Assembly (NCBI GenBank): GCA_036784855.1
Contig: JAZDSV010000016.1
Location: forward strand, 31,001 to 95,000
Source of the DNA: Aphelidium insulamus
Taxonomy: Eukaryota; Aphelidiomycota; Aphelidea; Aphelidiaceae
Length of the DNA stretch: 64,000 bases
Direction of reading: 5' to 3'
Position 1 is the stretch's first letter. The number at the start of each line of letters is the position of its first letter. The position numbers and the translations under genes were made by a program. Under the pieces are notes generated by a model. The model made no database searches. It worked only from the letters and a program-made list of their open reading frames with translations, and had not been told where the DNA came from. Below are positions 10,939 through 22,434 of this stretch, piece after piece.

Positions 10939-12807
10939 ATGTCCACGGCTGGCAGCACACCCATGTCGCCGCCACTTCGACGCGGTCGACGCATTCTGTG
11001 CCTGGACGGCGGCGGAATTCGCGGCCTGATTGAACTGACCATCCTGGCGGAGATTGAGCGCAAGACTGGGCGCAAGGTGCGCAGAGAGACAGTCTGTCAC
11101 TGCAACTGTTAACTGGCACCGTGCACATATACAGATCCATGAAATGTTTGATCTGGTCGCGGGCACATCGACTGGCGGCACAATTGGTGCGTGTTCTACT
11201 TGATCCCCAACCAACTCATCGTGCCCTCAGCCCTGGTCATGGGGTTGAACTTGCAGGCGTGTCACTCTCCCGCTGGCGGCAAGTTCATATTGTACCTATA
11301 TTATGTTTAGATACACTAACTAATTTCTCTTAGATCGGCCAGAGGGCGAAACACTGACCGAGGGCCTGATATACTTGTACAAGCAGCTGGCGGCAAAGAT
11401 ATTGCGCCCGGCCTACTTTCCCAACAACGATGTACTCTCCACGGCGCAGAATCTGGGACGTTTCTGGGTGTCGTGGGCGGCCAAGGCGTATCTGAGTACA
11501 TGCACTCATTGATGTCGACCTGCAAACATTTAAACTAAACTGTGCAGATCTGGGGTACGGCGGAGCGCAGTACTCCACCGCTGCACTGGAGCAAATGTCT
11601 CGCCAGTACCTGCAACCCACGCCCGATATGCTGTACCGCGGCGAGCTGACAGAGTTTGAACTGAATATGCCACACCACCCACACACCAAGGTGCGGGAGG
11701 CTGTCATCACTATGTATAATGAATACTTTAATGTGCAGACATGCGTGGTGTCGACGTGCAAAATCGGTCCTGCCGGCTTCATACCGTACCTGTTCCGGTC
11801 GTACAAACTGCCGCTACACCACGAAATGCCGTCCACTGTAATCACAAATCAGTACCCGCGCGGGCTGGAAGACACATGGGGCGTGTCGGCTTTCAACAAT
11901 CAAGTGTACGTCACGTCGGGCGGTGGGGGCTTTGTGCGATGTACGGCCGGCATATGGGAGGCAGCGCGCGCCACGTCGGCTGCTCCGGGAATATTTGCTC
12001 CCATTGAGTTGGGTATATAGTGTGTCACATATATATTTGCAACTTCATGTAATATGTGATGTCAGCGGCGCACACGGTGTTTGAAGAGGCGGCACAGGCG
12101 AGTGGCAAGGGCGCGCCCGAAGACACAATTATTTCCTTTGTCGACGGCGGTGTTGTGGCCAATAATCCCACCGAGCTCGCCATTGAGGAGGCATTTGCAC
12201 TCTGGCCCACGGATCCTATCGACTGTGTCGTCTCGCTGGGAACCGGTGCAAACCAGTGGTCTACTGACAAGCGGTACAACTGCATTACATAGTATGTCCA
12301 CACATGATAACTGTATACGTAGCGTGTTCACACTGCGCGACGGATCCGACATTGGCAACCTGTCCATGATTCGGTGGGCGCTCACCATGGACGACTTGAT
12401 CACCAATTCAGAGGCCACTCACCGCAGAGTGCGCACCAGAATCAGCCGTCGCAACGCTCCCAGAAAGGGTGAACAGGTAAATTGGATTAAATACTGATTC
12501 TGTAAGTCTAACTTACTGCACACCACAGGAGCGCGGACCGTGCCGCGACCCGTTCCGAGACTGCACCTACTTTAGACTCAATCCGCAAGCACTGCCGCGC
12601 GCCTATTCCATGACGGAGTGGCGGCCGGAACTGTTGGCGGAGATGCAGGCGAAAGCAAGTGCCTACGTGCGCACCTCTGTCATCCAGGAACAGCTGGATG
12701 TGCTGTGTGATATCCTGACGGAGAGCGCGGGCTGGCGGGAGCGGGCAAGAAAGTTCCGCGGTCGACCCGTCACCTCACTCATGCCGCCCGAGTGTCAGCT
12801 GATGTAA
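10939..12807 (+). CDS. Patatin-like phospholipase
   Basis: Nine exons (10939-11076, 11135-11186, 11231-11278, 11334-11495, 11548-11690, 11739-12012, 12066-12291, 12323-12476, 12529-12807) give about 445 residues, and all frames sum correctly. DGGGIRG near residue 27 is the oxyanion loop. GTSTGG near 55 holds the nucleophile Ser, and the split motif is completed across intron 1. DGGVVANNP near 240 gives the catalytic Asp. These make the Ser-Asp dyad of cytosolic iPLA2/patatin lipases. Intron 3 (11279-11333) uses a GC donor (GCAAGT). Intron 5 (11691-11738) is 48 nt, in frame and stop-free, so retention would add 16 residues. It is divergent from haspin with a 140-base shared upstream region. 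Confidence 0.92.
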
Positions 12808-12952
12808 TTCATCTGGGACGCACTATTTATTATATAGAGTTATATGTATTTGTGTATGTACTTTGTGCTACTTGGTACAGTGTGGTATGTACATTATTTA
12901 CAACAGAATTCCATGTTACATAAGTACAAGCAAGAAGAGAATCGGCTATGCG

Positions 12953-14415
12953 TCACTGGTCAGCCTCAATTTCGCGCAACAGAGCAAAGTCGCGCTCCAG
13001 CAGCTCGGTGAGAGTGCCCTGACCGCTGGGTGCAAAGGATCCGGCATCAGCATCGCCAACAAAGCGACCATCGACACGGTTCGAATCGATCTGCAACAAC
13101 TGTTGGCGCACCGACCTGACACGCTCCTCCTGGTTATGCTGCTTCTCCATCGTGTCAATTAGCTGCAATAATAAGATGTATATTAGATTAATTGGTACTT
13201 AATGCAAAAAAAAAATATTCTACATACTTTACGGCGCAGACTCTGCTCTTCTTCTTGCAGAAAGTACCACTCATTACGCTCAAACTGCAATTGGCGGTGA
13301 AGAGCGAGCAGGTCACCCTGGATCTGATGCAGCTGCTGGTCGACGGAATGATGGGCCAACGAGTGCGTGACCATGTTGGCCAGGCGGCCGTACGTCGACT
13401 TTACGCGATTCACCAACGATTTGGCGGCTGTGCCGGCCTTGTGTGTGCTGCTGCCACTGCTCTCTTCATCGTACACACAGAGCAGATCGTAGATATCGTC
13501 GTGTACCTCTTCCAGCAGGGCCGCCACCTGTGCCTGACCTGACAGCAAAGATAGATTACACTAAGCAATAGTGTATCAGACCTACTGCTTGCCTGTGGGC
13601 ACGGCATCCGTCTCGGCGGACCACTTGGGCGGCACAAATTTGCCATCAACGCGCGACTGTTCAATGTCGCTCACGTCAGTCTGCAGGCGGTGCAGTGCGT
13701 CAACGTCCACGCGCGGCTGCTTTGCTTTCTTGGTCGGCGGTGCATTCGTGGCGGCCTTCATGTCGGCCAGCGTGCGCTGGATGCCGCGCAAGCGCTCAAT
13801 GAGGCCGCGAATAAAGGGGCCGGCCTGCACAGCGCCATTGCCCAGCATTTCACGCACCAAGTTGCGACAGTGCGCCACCGTGGCGCTCACTACACTGTCG
13901 CTGTCTGTCGTGGCGGCTGCGGCGGCAATTTCCTCCAACTGATCGCCCAGCTGCACCACCTCGCTGTCGTTGTAGGCGCCGCGTTCATGCAGATACTCGA
14001 GCCGGTTCTCCACTGCCTTCAACTTGTCCCACTCCTTGCCGTGGCCAGGTGGTGCTGCTGGCTGCTCTCCTGCTTGTCGCTGTCCATCGTCGTCACCAAT
14101 TCCACCACTGCCAATTCCACCAACGCCAAAGTCCACCTTGTGCGCGCAGTGCGTGAGCAAGTGGAACGTGTCAAACAGTGCGGCGTGCAGTGGCTGCAAC
14201 TGTTCCGCGGGCACCGAGTCGATGTCGCGCGCAATGTCGCCGCTGATGGCCGTGTACTCGGCCGTGAAGGCGTCCAGCTGTGCCGCCTCGGCTGGCTGGC
14301 CACCGCTGACTGCCGAGTATTGACGCAGACGCTCCTGTAGCTGCTGGAGGCGCTTCAAGTGCGCCGTGGACTGCTTGTCCGCCCCGCCTGCCGGTACTAC
14401 TTGGTCCGTGGTCAT
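12953..14415 (-). CDS. DUF2408-like protein, paralogue A
   Basis: Three exons (14415-13593, 13538-13228, 13162-12953) encode about 447 residues of mostly helical sequence. The motif SRVDGKFVP occurs near residue 255 and a second RVDGRFVGD near the C-terminus. Each is followed by a G-Q segment and LLEE/LLER, suggesting an internal duplication. From memory, the RVDGKF..GQ..LLEE pattern is that of fungal DUF2408 (PF10303); function unknown. Intron 1 starts GCAAGC (GC-AG), whereas the paralogue next door has GTATGT at the same place. It lies immediately downstream of, and in the same orientation as, paralogue B, so tandem duplication is clear. Confidence 0.85.
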
Positions 14416-14736
14416 GACTGCTGTGGGGTGTTTGACTGCGGCTATCTACACCGCTGCTGGAAGGGGGACCTGTGGCACACGGCTACTTATATGTGCGATG
14501 GGCGGTGTGTCATGGTTGTTGACGTGTCCGCTGACTCAACCAGCTTGCATCATCTGCATACTCAACCAAGCTGCAATGTTCCCGTGGCGAACAGCCAGTC
14601 ATACTGTGTGACAGACAGCCAGACATGGCTCCCTGTCACTGTCATGGCGTCCCTGACAGTTATGCAGCACTTTGAACAAATGATATGTATTTGTGCACAA
14701 TGCAAACGATGCAGACATCTTGTTATACATAGCGCC

Positions 14737-16199
14737 TCAGTCATTGACTTCGATCTCGCGCAGCATGGCAAAGTTACGTTCCAGCAGCTCGGCCAGGGTG
14801 CCTTGTCCGGCGGGGGCAAAGTCGTCGCCACCGCGGTCTCCAATAAAGCGTCCATCCACGCGGCTCGAGTCAATCTTCAGCAGGCGGTCACGCATGTCTG
14901 CTATGCGCGTCTGCAGCTCGTGCTCTTTGGCCACCGTGTCGGCAACCTGTCATTAAATGAATGTGGCACACAGTCATGCAATAAAAATACGCACCTTTCG
15001 GCGCAGTCCGCGCTCGTCAAAGCGTAGAAAGTACCACTCGTTGCGCGCCGAGTGCAGCTGACGGTTCAGTGCCAGCAGCTCGCTCTGCACGCCATGCAGT
15101 CGATCGTCTACCGCGCCGTGTGCCAGCGACATGGTGATCATGTCGGCAATGCGGCCATACGACGACGAGACGGCGCGGCCGACTCGGTGCGCCAGAGACT
15201 TCACGGCAGATGCGCTGTCATGCAGTGCATGCGTCACTCGCTCTGCCGCAGCTTGCGTTACCTCCTCGGCGCGCGTGGGCATATCATTATCAGACTTGGC
15301 CGTCAGTTCATCATGCACGCAAAGCAGATCGTAAATGTTTTCGTGCGCTTCCTCCACGAGGGCCGACACCTCTGCCTGGCCTACATACATATCAGCATGG
15401 CACTTTATATCACTCACCACATTACAGGTGCTTACATACCACTGGGAACGGGGTCCGTCTGCGAGGACCATCCCGCCGGCACAAACTTGCCATCCACACG
15501 CGACAGTTCCACTTCATTCACCGAGTCCTGCAGCTTGGACAGCTTGGACATGTCCACACTCTTGCTCTCCAGTGCGTCGCTCTTCATGTCGGCAAGATTG
15601 CGCAAGATGTCGCGCAAGCGGTCAACAAGGCCGCGGATAAAGTCCCCGGCCTGACTGGCGCCACTGCTCTGCATCTCGCGCACCAGATGCCGACAGTGGG
15701 CCAACATGGCGCGCAAACTACCACTACCACCGCACTCATCTTGCGGTGTCGCGATTCCCGCCGCAATGCTGTTGATTTGCTCGTGCAGGGCTCGCAGCTC
15801 GTCGCCACTGTACGCCCGGCGCTCGTGCAGGTACTCGAGACGATTCTTGACGGCCGTCAGTGTGTCCCACTGCTCGCCCAGGTCCAACTGAGCCGCCTCC
15901 TCGCGCCCGTTACCAATGTGCACGCGGTCCCAGCAGTGGGCAAGCAGATGGAACGCGTCAAACAGTGCCGTGTGCAGCGGGCCCAGTTGCACCTCGGGCA
16001 CTGAGTCGATATCGCGCGAGATGTCACTGCTGATGGCGGTGTATTCGGCCGTGAATGCATCCAGCTGCGCGATGGTGGGAACGGCGCTAATGCCCGAGAA
16101 CTGCCGCAGACGCTCCTGCAGCTGTCGCAAGCGCTTCAGGTGCCCAGTGGGCGGTTGCTCGGTGGTAGAGTCTGGAGATTCTGTTGCTTCTGTCGTCAT
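14737..16199 (-). CDS. DUF2408-like protein, paralogue B
   Basis: Three exons (16199-15440, 15380-14995, 14946-14737) give about 451 residues with the same intron positions and phases as paralogue A. HLKRLRQLQERLRQ and QLDAFTAEYTAIS near the N-terminus, RVDGKFVPAGW in the middle and RVDGRFIGD near the end are shared almost exactly. The two last exons are both 70 codons. The second exon is longer than in A through an insertion rich in Ala/Thr. Strong divergence outside motifs suggests an old duplication. Function unknown; helical architecture suggests a scaffold (inference). Confidence 0.85.
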
Positions 16200-16451
16200 T
16201 TCGGTGTGGTTGCTGCGAGTTGCACGCCGAGGGAATATACCGCGTCACATAGCCAGCATCATCCATATTTGACGCATAATTGCGTAGTATGCATAGTTGG
16301 ATGACGTGGCGCGGCAAATCGCCGAAGCGGGCGACACCCAAAGCAAATTACTGCCACGCCAGCAATCAGTCTGAAACTCCGGCAAGGTTACACAAGCGCC
16401 CTGTTTCAGGCGTTTCAGACGTGTTTCACGCGTTTCACCTGTTTCAGCCCG

Positions 16452-16468
16452 TCAGAGATAAAAGGGGC
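16452..16468 (+). promoter_or_regulatory. TATA-like box of the secreted-protein gene
   Basis: GATAAAAGGGG at about 16457 is followed 70 bases later by the ATG at 16531. Upstream there are three partial repeats of the word GTTTCA (16401-16447), possibly activator sites. This is based on consensus only. Confidence 0.45.
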
Positions 16469-16530
16469 CGCTGTTTTGCGCACACTCGGTAGATCACTTC
16501 CTCTTCTGCTTCAATTCTTTTTTAACTGTC

Positions 16531-17118
16531 ATGCGCACATCAGTTGCCACTGTTCCAGTACTACTGTTGGCTGCCATTGCACGCGTGCAGTCAACGGCAA
16601 TCCCGTTCGTGCCATTTGTGCCAGACAGCATCAATTGCCAGGTCGAGGTGACCACGGACAACGGGGCCGACTTTGAGCTGAGGCACATCGTCAACAACCA
16701 GTATTTAGCCTATAAATCGATGGGCCAGCCCCAGGACGCAATTCAAAACACCCAAATGTTCAATGTCACCGTGCCCAAGGTGCAGGACATCTATCTCTAC
16801 GTGGCCAACGGTCCATTTTTCTCGCTGCTGACATGCTACGACCAGAAGGGACGAAAGTTTATTCAGGCAAGCGGCAACGGCGACGTGTCTCAGGATTGGA
16901 AACAGCTGGGCTTTACGGATCCAGTGCCGAAATGCAATCCCATTAGTCCGTACAGTGTGAAAGAGGACTATCACCCATTCAAGTATCCGTACTGGGTGTC
17001 GGGACACTGCGAGACATCGACGGAGCACAATTTTCCTGCCATGTATTACATCAACCTGGAGCCGATAATCTCCACCCAGGACAATCTGGTGCCGGTGGGG
17101 GAGACCAAGACACCGTAA
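16531..17118 (+). CDS. Secreted protein of unknown function
   Basis: Single exon, 195 residues. The start has a clear signal peptide (MRTSVATVPVLLLAAIARVQS). The mature part is rich in aromatic residues and beta-prone, with five or six Cys, including KCNP and GHCET. No catalytic motif or known domain was recognised. A TATA-like element precedes it. It is on the plus strand between a minus-strand DUF2408-like gene and the Ase1 gene. A small secreted beta protein fits cell-wall or extracellular roles, but that is a guess. Confidence 0.75.
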   Translation: MRTSVATVPVLLLAAIARVQSTAIPFVPFVPDSINCQVEVTTDNGADFELRHIVNNQYLAYKSMGQPQDAIQNTQMFNVTVPKVQDIYLYVANGPFFSLLTCYDQKGRKFIQASGNGDVSQDWKQLGFTDPVPKCNPISPYSVKEDYHPFKYPYWVSGHCETSTEHNFPAMYYINLEPIISTQDNLVPVGETKTP

Positions 17119-17270
17119 TGCCGCCACAGAAGCACAGAATAAATAGCTCTACATACATATCAGTATACTTTCTGTGCACTCTTTACATTTTATTGCACAT
17201 ATTCAGCGTGACGCGACAGCACGCGGATGTGTCATATGTAGAGGCAATACAGCCAGCACACAAAATAGTA

Positions 17271-19263
17271 ATGGAAACGCTGCTTCAGAGCACCATCGAC
17301 GCCTGGCGCGCCACGGATGGACCCTGCGCCGGTGCCGGTGGTCCGCAAGACACTCACCCGCAACCGCATGCACTTGCCGGCGATGACGCTATACGGGCAT
17401 TGGCGACGCAGCTGCTGGCAGCGGTGCAGAACCGCCGCCAATTGGTGCTTGATCGCTGTGGAGCGGAGCAGGTTGGCGTCCATCTGCTGCCACATGCACA
17501 CCTATATCTCTCACTGCCGTGCTGTGAGTAGGCGGCCATCACAGCTCTGCAACACCAGCTGGGCCGTGTGGGGCCTGATGCTGAAGCGGTAGATGTACTT
17601 GCGGGGACCGATTCGCAATCTGTGACAGCTTCCGATACCGCCGACGTGACGCTGTGTCTGCGAGACCGTTTGCATAGTCTGCAGCAGCGCAGAAAATCTC
17701 TTCGAAAGGTACTTGACGCATCTGACAATTGACTTGATATGCAACCCTGACACTCGTGCTTACAAGTTGGTGGATGGGGTGGAGACTGAGCTGAGCGGCA
17801 AGCTGCGTCAAATAAGACAGCTAGAGGCACTACTAGGCGGCACTAGTGCCACTGAAGAGAGCGGGTCTACGAACTTGACACTGTATGAACGACTCGACTC
17901 GGCGTCCCAGTCGCTAAATACACTGCTGGATGCAAGGAGTGCCCGAGCCGCCAACGTCCGTCAACATTGCACAGACATTGCCTCGCTGTGCCGCGTCTTG
18001 GGCCTGCAAGATTTCGATTCACTGGACGGAGATGTGGCGCAGGCTGTGCGCGCTGTAAATGACGCCGAGGCGTCATTGTCTGAACCTGATATGCAAAGAT
18101 ATCTGAGCTCCGAGTGGCTGCAGCGTTTGGAGACTTGTCGCGTGGACTTGGCCAAGCAGCGCGACGAACAGATGGCGATTGTGCGTGCTCTGCGCCAGAA
18201 GTTGGCAACCGTGCGCGATCTGCTTCAGTGTATAGACGCAGACGATGGCATCATCGCCAATGAGGATGATGTCAATGATGGCAAGGAAGAAACTCTGGCG
18301 TTAACAGGCATTGATGAAGACGATGAAGACTGCAGTCAGCAGTGCATTGACAAGTTGACTGCCGAGTACGATCAAATGTCGGCATCGTGGCAGCGTGTCC
18401 GCGGTGCTCGCCTCCAAAAGGTTCGGGTTTTGATGAGTGTTGCCTACATCCTGCTCAGATATGTATAGCTGTTGTCGCGGTTGGAAGAGAAGATGACTTT
18501 GTATCGCCTCAGTGAACATCTGCGTCAGTGCATTTGGGACAGTGTTGGCTCACCTGATAGTGATCACTATGCCGAGCGCATCATCGACTGCGTGAGCAGG
18601 CTGGATGCCGCATTCGGCGACGCCGTGGACATTATCGGACTGGCACACAGTCGGCGCCAGTTAATTGCGCAAATGACGGCGTTTGAGCACAGTGCATCGG
18701 ATCCGCGACGCCTGTTCAAGAGCTCGTTCCAGCTGAATGAGGAGGAGCGATTCCGCAAGACCAGCTACCCCTCCCTGCTGGCCATCGAGTCCAAACTGCG
18801 CACAGCCGTGCTTAAATGGGAGCAGAGGGAGTGTGATGTGTTACTCTTTGATTATCGAACTCACAAATGTGCAGGAACCAAACAGCGATTCTACTACGAC
18901 GAAGATGCTTGGTGGCTGAGTGATGCGACTGCCAGCAACGATCGCCCATCGTTCCTACAACTGCTGGACGGCGAAATCAGCAATCGCTTCATCAATACTG
19001 GCGTGTTTGAATTCTTTGTACGCGGCACCAACAATGCGTCTGCCGCACACCAGAAAAAGGTGTCAAGCAGCGTGCCGCATCTGCAAAAGACCTCGGTGTC
19101 CCCACGCCAGACAATTGGACAGAGCGGTGGCAAGAAGCCGCAGACGGCGCCTAATAGTGGCCGCCGAACTTCGGCACCGATGCAGAAACCACTGAGCACT
19201 TTACGCCGCAATGCCAGCGATCTAGACATTGGCTCCAAGGAGAATGCTGCGCCCAGACTCTGA
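17271..19263 (+). CDS. Ase1/PRC1/MAP65 microtubule-bundling protein
   Basis: Exons 17271-17471, 17532-17708, 17767-18420 and 18469-19263 give 608 residues in frame. The protein is predicted to be long alpha-helical. The conserved C-terminal region reads RRLFKSSFQLNEEERFRKTSYPSL followed by LRTAVLKWEQRE, matching the spectrin-like microtubule-binding domain signature of the family. The tail is basic and Ser-rich and ends KENAAPRL, resembling a KEN degradation box (residues KEN near the end). Ase1/PRC1 crosslinks antiparallel spindle-midzone microtubules and is normally cell-cycle regulated by CDK and APC/C. Start is the first ATG in the frame after upstream stops. Confidence 0.88.
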
Positions 19264-19406
19264 TACCATTGTAAATATATTCTCTGAATGCTATTATCTT
19301 AAATATGACAAGCATTGCCGGACGAGTCTTTAGCGCAGACATGTCTCCGTGACAGTGAACACAGAACGCCACAAAATACATTCAATCGATTGTCGAACAC
19401 CGCGCA

Positions 19407-20048
19407 ATGAACGTGAAGGAGCTGGCGCGCAGCGTGTACAAGTTCTGGTTCGAGGGTATGCCGGCAGACGTGGCGGCGCCCATCCCACCCGCGATCTTCA
19501 AGCGGTGGTACGGTGGCAGCGATGACGCCGTAATACAGTCGCAGTTCGGCGACGCGGTGGCCGAGTGCCTGCGTCTGCACCGCGACCACCCGGACCAGCT
19601 GGCCGAGTTCCGTGCCACCGCCGAGGGCACCGTCTCGCTCATACTGCTGGTGGACCAGTTCACACGGTCTCTGTACCGTGACACCGCGCAGGCGTTCGCC
19701 GGGGATGAGCTGGCACGCGACCTCACTCAGCATGCCATCACGCGGGGACTGGACAAGCAGCTGGCGCCGGCCCCGCGCTGTTTCGCGTACATGCCGCTGC
19801 AGCATGCCGAGGACCGAATGTTGCAGGCGCAGAGTGTGCGCGTGTACGGGGATCTGCTGGCCGAGGTGGCTGGGCAGCCGGTTGAGCAGAGTGTCGCGGG
19901 GTTCCTCAAGTTTGCCCGCGAGCACAAGGAGGTGGTGGACCAGTTTGGCCGGTTCCCGCACAGAAATGCATTCCTCGGACGCGTCACCACGCCCGAGGAG
20001 GCCGCCTATCTGGCCGGTGGTGGACACACGTTTGCCGTGTCAAAGTAG
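19407..20048 (+). CDS. DUF924 family protein
   Basis: Single exon, 213 residues. It begins VYKFWFEG and contains LILLVDQFTRSLYRDT and CFAYMPLQHAEDRMLQ, then a GRFPHRN motif; these are the diagnostic blocks of DUF924, a TPR-like helical family shared by bacteria and fungi with no settled function. It is intronless and of full family length. Bacterial ancestry of the family in fungi is plausible, but base composition here is like the neighbouring genes. Confidence 0.93.
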   Translation: MNVKELARSVYKFWFEGMPADVAAPIPPAIFKRWYGGSDDAVIQSQFGDAVAECLRLHRDHPDQLAEFRATAEGTVSLILLVDQFTRSLYRDTAQAFAGDELARDLTQHAITRGLDKQLAPAPRCFAYMPLQHAEDRMLQAQSVRVYGDLLAEVAGQPVEQSVAGFLKFAREHKEVVDQFGRFPHRNAFLGRVTTPEEAAYLAGGGHTFAVSK

Positions 20049-20127
20049 TGGGCACTTAATACACACCATTTGTCCCCGCATGGAGTCCCGGGAACTAAAC
20101 TTTATTGCAGTGTGCCCCGCGCGAACC

Positions 20128-20440
20128 GCTTTAAATAGGCACTCGTTGGCCTTGCATAAGCTCCTCATACGTAGGTACGGGCGGCAATAGAGCCAGTGGT
20201 GGCAACACTTCACTACTATCCAGGTCCAATCGCAATCCCATGACTGAAGGCTATCTGCGATCTCATTCCGCGTCAGCTGGGCATATTCGCGCCGACGCTG
20301 CAAATATCGCTCCAGCCCACCGTAATACTTTCTGATTTAGGCTACGAAGTCTTTCTCCTAGTCAAGCCGCTGGGAATTTCGTGCTGACTCTGCACATATC
20401 GCTCCAGCCTACCGTAATACCTGCCTGATTAACGCGCGCG
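20128..20440 (-). CDS. Possible small minus-strand gene (3' part)
   Basis: On the minus strand, a frame ending PPVPTYEELMQGQRVPI stops at about 20130. It is followed about 20 bases later by AATAAA, a good polyadenylation signal. Upstream, YYGGLERYLQRRREYAQL can be read, but joining it to the last frame needs an intron I cannot place with confidence. A second similar segment (YYGRLERYVQ) lies at 20368-20431. No family recognised. Confidence 0.3.
20272..20431. repeat. Imperfect direct repeat, two units about 95 bases apart
   Basis: Units at about 20276-20340 and 20368-20431 share TATCGCTCCAGCC(C/T)ACCGTAATAC and flanking matches. Both would encode Y-Y-G-x-L-E-R-Y on the minus strand, so an exon duplication is possible. 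Confidence 0.6.
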
Positions 20441-20524
20441 ATGTTTGCTGCGAAACAACCCTGTTTTGTGACCCTGATTTTCTTTCGTCGTGTCTGAAAA
20501 AGCGGTCCGCAACTTTGCTTTGCG

Positions 20525-21719
20525 ATGTCGGCCGAGCCGGGCGAGCTGCAGCCTGAGTTAAAGCGCGCCAAATTGATCTATGTCCGGGCATTAGATGAAG
20601 ATACCGATTTGGTCGTTCCGTTGAATATAGAGGATGACAACAGCAGCGACGGTTCGCCTGAACTCGACGATTTCGACGAGCATGTTAAGGAAAACGCAAA
20701 AAATTTGGCGGCGCTACTGAAGCGCGAGCCAGCAACGTTGTCCGCCGACGGTTTATACAGATTTCAGACTTTGACAGCAAGCAGCGTGCCGTCGCATGTC
20801 ATGTACCCCGGTTACTACAAGAGATGCTTGCCGATCGCTTCGATTGCGGAGTTGGCATCTCTCTTTGAGAACGTTTTACCGTCCGACTGGCGCGCTCGTG
20901 TGTCGGACGTCGTTGCTAGCAGATCAATCGTCTCCGAGCAAAGATATTTTCGTTGTCTTCCAGAAGACGCATTAGAGGTATGCCTCATCTTCACATACCC
21001 TGAGCTCAACATTAGACTACAATTGCAATTCGATATTGCGGATTTGCTAGCATTGGAGAATTACGCCGTAGGTGGCGTAACAGATGATACTATTCTCGTG
21101 GACGAATGCGTGTCTTTCATTACAGAAAAGAAACGGGCTGCCGCATTTCGTGGTGGAGACAGATGGTACCGTCAAAGTCGGTGCTGCCAGGCACTTGCCT
21201 CAATGATTGCTTGTAACAAACCGGCGTTTTTACTCACGCAGTACCAATTTAAACTATTTGTCCCTGCCCACGATCGTGTCAACACTTACCCGCCTGGTCT
21301 TGAAATGGGCTCGACAAGCGAATCCGCTTTCCTTGAGGCAATAGCGATATGTTTGCTTGCGAGCCCGCAAGGTTTGCCAGATAAGACTCCTATCAAAGTA
21401 AATTTTCAATGCGCGTTCGCGACGCGAAATCATCCGAAATTAAAGGAATCGATAAACGCCTGCGGTCAACTTCGGAGGCCCCTGTGCCGGAGTTGCGATT
21501 TGGGAAACGATCGGCTGGCGACCAGGATCAGTTCTACGAGCGTAGCGTTCGAGTCGTGTCGGTGACTGAGGTGGACACTTTACCGCCAGTGATTGAACAT
21601 GTTGAATTATTGGATGACGATGAAAAATCAGTTGCATTGCAGACATTCGAGTCATCCGTGACGGAAAATGCTGAAGCAATTCAGGCGCTGAGTCGGACAT
21701 CAAAATGCTATGAGGAGTA
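20525..21719 (+). CDS. Unknown protein, AT-richer gene with frame change near its end
   Basis: A frame from ATG 20525 to 21565 encodes 346 residues; a second frame (21400-21719) continues with the same style. An intron 21398-21477 (GTAAAT..GAG, 80 nt) would join them; otherwise there is a frameshift. The N-terminus is acidic (EDDNSSDGSPELDDFDEH), followed by a long segment with YPGYYKRCLP and RYFRCLPEDALEVCL. No signal peptide and no known domain. Codon use is less GC-rich than in neighbouring genes, as in the genes at 38.8 and 54.7 kb. It may be a lineage-specific or acquired gene. Confidence 0.55.
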
Positions 21720-22434
21720 ATTGTAGTGGTTTCGTTGCGGTAGTTTGCATGTATACATGGGAATATAGTTGCTTAAACAGAATTTACCATTGTGCAAACG
21801 AGCGGTCAACATGCCATGCGCCAAGTCGAGTGACCTGCGACCATCCGCCAAGCGTTGATTGCTTTTTCCAGACTACTGCTGCTCATTTGAATTGTTAAAG
21901 TCCTTAGCATTGTTGCAGAGTGTAGTCCTTCGTTGCGTTTCAATCCTGCAGAGCGCACAGAAGGCGCTCATCTTGCTGTTGAACCCTGATGAACGCTGCA
22001 TCGGTGTCTCCGGGTTCTGAACGGTTGTTTTCGTGTTGTGACGTTGGCTCATGGCTTTCAGACATCTGTTTTAAGGATGCTTGTTATTTAGATATGTACG
22101 ATAGTTGATAATGCGGATTAACTTGGTGCCACACTGCCAATCTGATGCCTTCAAATACCAGTACTCCCATTACCAGTACCAGGATGACACGGCAACTATC
22201 TACAAGCAGTAGTTGCTTAGAGTTATGTTAAAAAATAACATGCTGTTCTCAAACATTAAGTTGTGGAACTGAATCTTTATCACTGAGTGCATTAGAAGTA
22301 TCCATATATGCGTAATAGCAAATGGCTGCAGTGTTCCGTCGATTCTTCTTAAAGTGTCACGGCAGTGCAGCAGTGAGAAACAGTGATATTTAATACGTAC
22401 GAGTTCCACTTGATATAACTTGATATTCACTAAA
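21720..22434. other. Gap without a convincing gene
   Basis: About 700 bases of AT-richer sequence. The only candidate is a 41-residue minus-strand frame at 21940-22065 with a proper ATG (starts MSESHEPTSQHENN), too short to call. Two copies of TACCAGTAC with similar flanks lie near 22157-22180. It holds the promoter of the WIP gene, but no clear TATA box was seen. Confidence 0.5.

Noticed and set aside
18830-18880. Additional 37-nt intron in the Ase1 gene
   Set aside because: Removing it shifts the frame, while the unspliced frame is open and ends naturally.
20525-21565. Crinkler (CRN) effector identity
   Set aside because: No LxLFLAK-like or other CRN N-terminal motif is visible.
21940-22065. 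41-codon minus-strand frame as a gene
   Set aside because: Too short and without family, polyadenylation or splice support; mentioned only as gap content.
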